Shown here one piece after another: positions 59,266-64,000 of a DNA stretch of 64,000 bases. The notes beneath the pieces are model-generated. The model was given only the letters and a program-made list of their open reading frames with translations. It did not search any database and was not told the DNA's origin. Each line of letters opens with the position of its first letter. Position 1 is the stretch's first letter. Source of the DNA: Paragonimus skrjabini miyazakii (lineage: Eukaryota; Platyhelminthes; Trematoda; Plagiorchiida; Troglotrematidae); assembly GCA_014338405.1 (NCBI GenBank), contig JTDE01002997.1, forward strand, positions 1-64,000, written 5' to 3'. A program made the translations under genes and the position numbers.

Positions 59266-60700
59266 TAGCAAGACTCGTATGACATAAAGTCCATCCGTAT
59301 ATTTCCTAAACAATAATTGAGGTCGCCAGGAGGAAAAATGTAGACAAGTTTTAAGTCATCAGCGGATGGTAATAGTTTACCCTGCTTGATTAATTCACAT
59401 ATATCGTTTATATACAATAGGAAGGGTAACGGTCCCAGGACGCTTCCTTGAACAACCTCATTGGTGACTGACCTGGGCGTTGAGCTGTTATCTCCTATTT
59501 TCACTGTTTGTGTGCGGTCTTCATGGTATGAAGCAAACCAGTTGAGTAATAAATAACGTATACCGAAAAATCCCATTTTGATCGGAAGACGCTCATGGAG
59601 CACACAATCAAAAGCCTTCTGCATGTACAATAGTATAATAATAATAATGATAGCATTCCTTGAATCAGCAGATTTTGTAACATGGTTACAAAATTCCGGC
59701 TGGCTCGTCATGCACCAACGTTTGCTGGGGAACCCGAGCTGGAGTGGTTTATAAGATTTTGTGATAAAGATTTAACCATGTGACATTTTATTATCTTTTC
59801 CAACACCCTAGAACAAATTGGATTATGTTTAATCGGAAGATAATTGCTTGTCTCTTCTCAAGTCACTTATTTAGCAGGGCTTAATTATAGAATTTTGCTA
59901 TTCGGAAGGGAAGGAGCCTAATGCTAAAGAAAGTGTATAAATGCTTAGCAGAAGTAAAGGAAGGTTTTCCCTCCGTGTTTGAGAGCAACAGGGCGAATAC
60001 CTTAAGAACCAGGAAGATAGGAAGGTTTGATGGTAGCTAACTGATATTGCTTTCTTACTGCATCAATAGAAACATGGTTTAGGAACGTATTTGTATTTAC
60101 AGGTAGAGGTGGAAGCAATATATCTACTTCAGTGTTGAAGGAGGCAAGAAAATATTGATCAAAGACCTCATAGGTTGTAACAGAATCATCTACGGTAGTT
60201 ATGTTCTGTAGTGTTACTACATAGACAATAGAGTCACTTGTACAGTTCCTGCGTTCCAATAACCGCATCAACTCAAAGCTGTTTTCATTGCGATTAAGCG
60301 CACGCTTTTCCTCATTTAAGTGGAGCATATTGTTTGTATACCCTGTAGTGTTAAGCATCTTATGCATTTGCATAATAGGAAAGAAATCGTATTTTTTGGT
60401 TTCGTGACTTGAGACTTTTGAGTTTACTTTGCTTCTTTGGAGTGAGACTCTTGCTTTCACTGCACACACCGCTGCGTTTCCATCTTTCCAGAGCTAAGAT
60501 GTTCATGCAAAACCTTAAGTGTTCATTAAAGACTTCGGTTGCAGTACTAGGGTCAGAGATCAGAAAGAATGTGTTCCACTCCAAGGATCTTAAGACAGTG
60601 GTGAACATGTTCCAATCGATGAATTCATTTTGGCAGTAACACATGATATCCGAGCTTTTTACACCTTTTAGGTCAAACCAGGAGTTGACCACATTGTGAT
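59265..60700 (-). pseudogene. CR1-like reverse transcriptase, inactivated
   Basis: The linker (60469-60002) has FELMRLLERRNCTS, VFDQYFLASFNTE and an HVSIDAVRKQYQLATIKP block. The RT start near 59860 (NYLPIKHNPICSRVLEKIIK) is interrupted. The frame 59711-59265 holds AFDCVLHERLPIKMGFFG, VVQGSVLGPLPFLLYINDI and the catalytic box SADDLKLVY (59352-59366; normally FADD). The motif A region reads as a run of Ile and Leu followed by LLYMQKAFD. It is encoded by an ATA/ATT triplet run, and the expected first catalytic Asp is replaced by Tyr. The enzyme is inactive. Confidence 0.85.
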
Positions 60701-60714
60701 CACTTCCCGAAAAC

Positions 60715-61290
60715 TGTTCCAGGACGGATACCGTAACAGACGAGATACCTGCTGTAAAAGTGAGATCTTAAGTGTTATCTAGTCTGGTAGATGCTAAAAC
60801 ATGCTGGCGCCGTCCGTTTATTTGAACACCTGCAGGAAACTCTGTTTGGTTTGCGGGGGCTGTGAAAGAAATCTAAGAGATTTGGGCATATTGAAATCTC
60901 CACCAATCATTTTCTACTATGAAGGCAAAGTTGATACATGATTCAGTTCACTGAAACGGTTAGTCATGTCATGAGTGGCGTTAAGTTGTCTGTAGACGCA
61001 TCCTAAGAGTATTTCACAGAATTCAGTTGATACTGACAACCACTGAGTCGTCAGTCACATGAAGACGCGGTTCATCAAGTTTGGTTTCAGAATCTTGTTC
61101 CCTTAGATAAATTAAGCATCCACCGCCACGTCCCACACGGCGAATTTTACGGAGCACATGATAACTTATAACATGTAGTTGTGTGTCTGAGGTCTCAGAG
61201 GTGCGCCATGCTTCAGTGACTAGAACAACGTAAGGATTAAATCAGAAGATGAAAGACCTAAAACATGCATCTTATTGACTACTGAGCGTA
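60715..61290 (-). pseudogene. CR1-like AP endonuclease domain relic
   Basis: On the minus strand I read VTEAWRTSETSDTQLHV, IRRVGRGGGCLIYLREQDSE, a GCVYRQLNATHDMTN block, and IGGDFNMPKSLRF. GRGGG and GDFN are characteristic of the apurinic-like endonuclease that nicks target DNA for LINE insertion. A stop and a frame change lie between LHVTDDSVVVS and the GCVYR block, and the 3' part of the domain is broken up by stops. Confidence 0.75.
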
Positions 61291-61608
61291 CAGTCAAAAG
61301 CAATAAACTTAGAGCATTCTTCTCATTCGACATCATTTTCAGACCTTTAAAAATGTCCAAAATATAAGTTTTTGTGATTCAGTGACCCCAGTGACATCAC
61401 TTGGTCTGATGTATTTATAATGAGCTCATCAATGACTGATGGAGCATCGCCTGCGTTTGAATCCATGATAGACAGTGTTGGAAAAGTGTCAGTAAGGTGT
61501 TGTAGTGACCTGGAGATACCCCGGTCAGTCTGCTGTACGATGTGTAAAATCCTTCCTAAAATCGTAGCTCACATTGTACATAGGACCTTAAGGATCTTTG
61601 CTTGCCGT

Positions 61609-62551
61609 NNNNNNNNNNNNNNNNNNNNNNNNNNNNNNNNNNNNNNNNNNNNNNNNNNNNNNNNNNNNNNNNNNNNNNNNNNNNNNNNNNNNNNNNNNNN
61701 NNNNNNNNNNNNNNNNNNNNNNNNNNNNNNNNNNNNNNNNNNNNNNNNNNNNNNNNNNNNNNNNNNNNNNNNNNNNNNNNNNNNNNNNNNNNNNNNNNNN
61801 NNNNNNNNNNNNNNNNNNNNNNNNNNNNNNNNNNNNNNNNNNNNNNNNNNNNNNNNNNNNNNNNNNNNNNNNNNNNNNNNNNNNNNNNNNNNNNNNNNNN
61901 NNNNNNNNNNNNNNNNNNNNNNNNNNNNNNNNNNNNNNNNNNNNNNNNNNNNNNNNNNNNNNNNNNNNNNNNNNNNNNNNNNNNNNNNNNNNNNNNNNNN
62001 NNNNNNNNNNNNNNNNNNNNNNNNNNNNNNNNNNNNNNNNNNNNNNNNNNNNNNNNNNNNNNNNNNNNNNNNNNNNNNNNNNNNNNNNNNNNNNNNNNNN
62101 NNNNNNNNNNNNNNNNNNNNNNNNNNNNNNNNNNNNNNNNNNNNNNNNNNNNNNNNNNNNNNNNNNNNNNNNNNNNNNNNNNNNNNNNNNNNNNNNNNNN
62201 NNNNNNNNNNNNNNNNNNNNNNNNNNNNNNNNNNNNNNNNNNNNNNNNNNNNNNNNNNNNNNNNNNNNNNNNNNNNNNNNNNNNNNNNNNNNNNNNNNNN
62301 NNNNNNNNNNNNNNNNNNNNNNNNNNNNNNNNNNNNNNNNNNNNNNNNNNNNNNNNNNNNNNNNNNNNNNNNNNNNNNNNNNNNNNNNNNNNNNNNNNNN
62401 NNNNNNNNNNNNNNNNNNNNNNNNNNNNNNNNNNNNNNNNNNNNNNNNNNNNNNNNNNNNNNNNNNNNNNNNNNNNNNNNNNNNNNNNNNNNNNNNNNNN
62501 NNNNNNNNNNNNNNNNNNNNNNNNNNNNNNNNNNNNNNNNNNNNNNNNNNN
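61609..62551. other. Assembly gap (943 N) inside the CR1-like LINE
   Basis: A run of N lies between the ORF1 C-terminal region and the endonuclease. Apparent ORFs across it are artefacts. Confidence 0.98.
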
Positions 62552-63482
62552 TGGTAAATTGGCGGAGTCTTACCTTGTCTGATTCAGCTGCCGCGCAGAC
62601 AAGTTGAAATCTGGACGTCGCAGTTGGTTTAATATAGGCACAGTTATTTACATGCTGCCGTTTGCTATATGAGTCTTCGACAGGAGCCGTCCTTGCATTA
62701 GGCAAGTTATTGGAACTGTCAGGGTCCACTGGCAGATTAATCAATTCAGCGAGTATGTTGTCCTCTGTGGTGCCGTTGGCGTTTTCAAGAGGATCGTTGG
62801 CACCCTCATGCGTGATGTAGAAAGACGGAGCTACATGATCAGCTGGACTCGATTCATTATCATTGGACACCATCGTACCTTGTTTGAATGCTTCCTGGGC
62901 CACACGCTTGAAGACGGCAGTGTTGTGCAATAAGCGATTCTGGCATTTCCTTTCAAGTGGTGTTCTACCCTGCACAATTCTTGTTAGTTTACGGGAGTTT
63001 TTGGATTCGATAAGGTCCTGACATTAGATAAACTGTCTCACAATCGTTTCGCTTTGGAGTTTGAACAAAGGCGGACAGCAGATCTTTTGAGTCTTTTTAC
63101 GAAGACGAATGCAGGTGTATGATGTTGGGTCTACATTAGTAATCAACCAGAACAGTTTTTCAAAGTCATCCAAGTGAAGCTTATCTCGCGCATTGAATAC
63201 GATGGTATTGTCTGACCAGCGCATCGGTTTGGTTATTTCTGTTGTCAATGTGTTGAGAAACATGCTTGCATTCTGTATATTATCCGTCTTGGGATTTTCC
63301 GGTATTTTGAAGGTGTAAGATAGGGAGACAAGATTCTCCTTTAGAGATTCAAATGTGCCATGGCTTGTTTTTAGTTGGGCCATCTCAACTTCCAGCTTAG
63401 AAACCTTACCGAATAAATCCGTCAATACATTGCCTAGGGGGATAGAACAGTTCTTAGTTTGTGATGTACTGGCAGGAACCAC
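62552..63482 (-). pseudogene. CR1-like ORF1 protein relic
   Basis: ORF1 of CR1-type LINEs is an RNA-binding chaperone. The first segment (63482-63024) has a heptad-like helix (VLTDLFGKVSKLEVEMAQLK), then IVFNARDKLHLDDFEKLFWL, DPTSYTCIRLRKKTQK and PPLFKLQSETIV, resembling an RRM-like core. A stop follows. Further down, VQGRTPLERKCQNRL and FKRVAQEAFKQG, then an acidic Asn/Ser-rich stretch lead into the gap (62975-62552 in one frame). The split by a stop shows decay. Clade assignment rests on the ORF2 neighbours. Confidence 0.68.
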
Positions 63483-63832
63483 CAGTTTATCTTCAACCCC
63501 TTTAACGGAAGCATCTTTGGAAGAGCCTGAGTAAGTTCTACACCTAGAGCATTTGCCTTCAGGTCAATCAATATCAACTCTAGAGCTAGAACGAGTGGTT
63601 TTGACACCAGTCGATTATATTTGACGACCGGCTTTTGTCATGATTCGTAACCTGAAAGTAGTTTTTGGACGGACGTTGACGTAAGAAAAATGTAAGCAGA
63701 CTATATGGGATTAAAATTGTCCAAAATAACAGTTATATAGGAAATTTCAAATTGTGTCTCCATGCAGTAGGAACGGTTTATACAGCTAATTATTTCTTAA
63801 ATTGTCATGTAATCTGTTTTGATTGTATGATA

Positions 63833-63968
63833 GTGTAGTGATGAGGGGCGATCGTACTATACTACTCACACCACTGATATTCAGTAGTGGGGCCATAGCG
63901 TAGATTCTGACATTAAGGTAGCGGCAGGAATGACACAGGAAGAAATATCGGAATGCGGCATCGCATGA
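63833..63968 (+). repeat. Dispersed repeat family D, copy 2
   Basis: Similar to 17727-17862 over about 135 bases (GGCGATCGTACTATACTACTCAC, ATTCAGTAGTGGGG, GCGGCAGGAATG, GCGGCATCGCATG). CCACTGATATTCAGTAGTGG forms a near-perfect hairpin in this copy. No ORF is present and the class is unknown. Confidence 0.6.
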
Positions 63969-64000
63969 AATGATTATTGATAAGTAAAAAAACCGAGCAT

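Larger units (their letters stand above)
58520..63500 (-). mobile_element. CR1-like LINE, nearly full length but decayed
   Basis: Minus-strand order from the right: ORF1 (63482 to about 62552), a 943-base N gap, endonuclease (about 61290-60715), linker and reverse transcriptase (60700-59265), and C-terminal domain (59265 to about 58540). All CR1-type parts are present in order, so this is a near full-length insertion. Stops and frameshifts occur in every part. It is one of two LINEs in the window and is of a different clade from the relic at 5828-7800. Confidence 0.85.

Noticed and set aside
61420..62607. Plus-strand ORFs through the N gap near 62 kb
   Set aside because: Open only because of N; the real coding strand here is minus (CR1-like LINE).
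1..64000. CRISPR array, bacterial operon or phage content
   Set aside because: No regularly spaced direct repeats, no dense long ORFs and no Shine-Dalgarno-led genes; eukaryotic retroelements dominate.

Overview
The window looks like eukaryotic, repeat-dense genomic DNA, most probably from a parasitic flatworm (trematode or cestode). It is AT-rich, has no operons or long intact ORFs, and contains two scaffold gaps of N (36885-37516 and 61609-62551). The flatworm assignment is inferred from the element set: a Ty3/Gypsy relic with the CHCC Gag box and tRNA-Trp-like primer site of the CsRn1 clade, a BEL/Pao relic, GIY-YIG-carrying Penelope-like elements (PLEs), and a tRNA-derived SINE carrying hammerhead ribozymes, as known in schistosomes. 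I found no host protein gene, rRNA or genuine tRNA gene, and every coding region I recognise is a decayed retroelement.

Layout. 1-4.1 kb: unassigned, with one short dispersed-repeat piece. 4.1-5.0 kb: another dispersed-repeat copy and SINE copy S1 with a near-intact hammerhead. 5.8-7.8 kb: a heavily frameshifted LINE (RT to C-terminus). 10.6-12.5 kb: PLE-1 on the minus strand, followed at 12.56-13.65 kb by two LTRs of a BEL-type family. 22.4-23.4 kb: PLE-3, a different PLE lineage. 33.1-35.7 kb: BEL/Pao element with 5' LTR, gag and protease relics. It runs tail-to-tail into a minus-strand CsRn1-like Gypsy element (35.7-38.85 kb), and both lack their 3' halves. 40.4-43.2 kb: PLE-2, flanked on both sides by the same terminal sequence (pseudo-LTRs). 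49.5-52.9 kb: a cluster of four SINE copies (S2-S5) plus two inverted PLE 3' ends. 54.7-55.0 kb: third dispersed-repeat copy. 58.5-63.5 kb: a nearly full-length minus-strand CR1-like LINE (ORF1, AP endonuclease, RT) interrupted by the second gap. Intervals between these hold no gene I can support.

The best candidate for an interesting system is the SINE. A split Pol III promoter (A and B boxes) lies directly upstream of a type I hammerhead ribozyme, which in copy S5 (52726-52770) has a perfect core, stem II and helix I with a GUC cleavage site. The other four copies form a decay series. A second, weaker hammerhead-like motif recurs in the terminal regions of the PLEs. Hammerheads in flatworm SINEs and in PLEs are established in general. 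Whether this particular family is described cannot be judged from the sequence alone. All calls are from reading motifs and comparing copies by eye; no database search or folding program was run.
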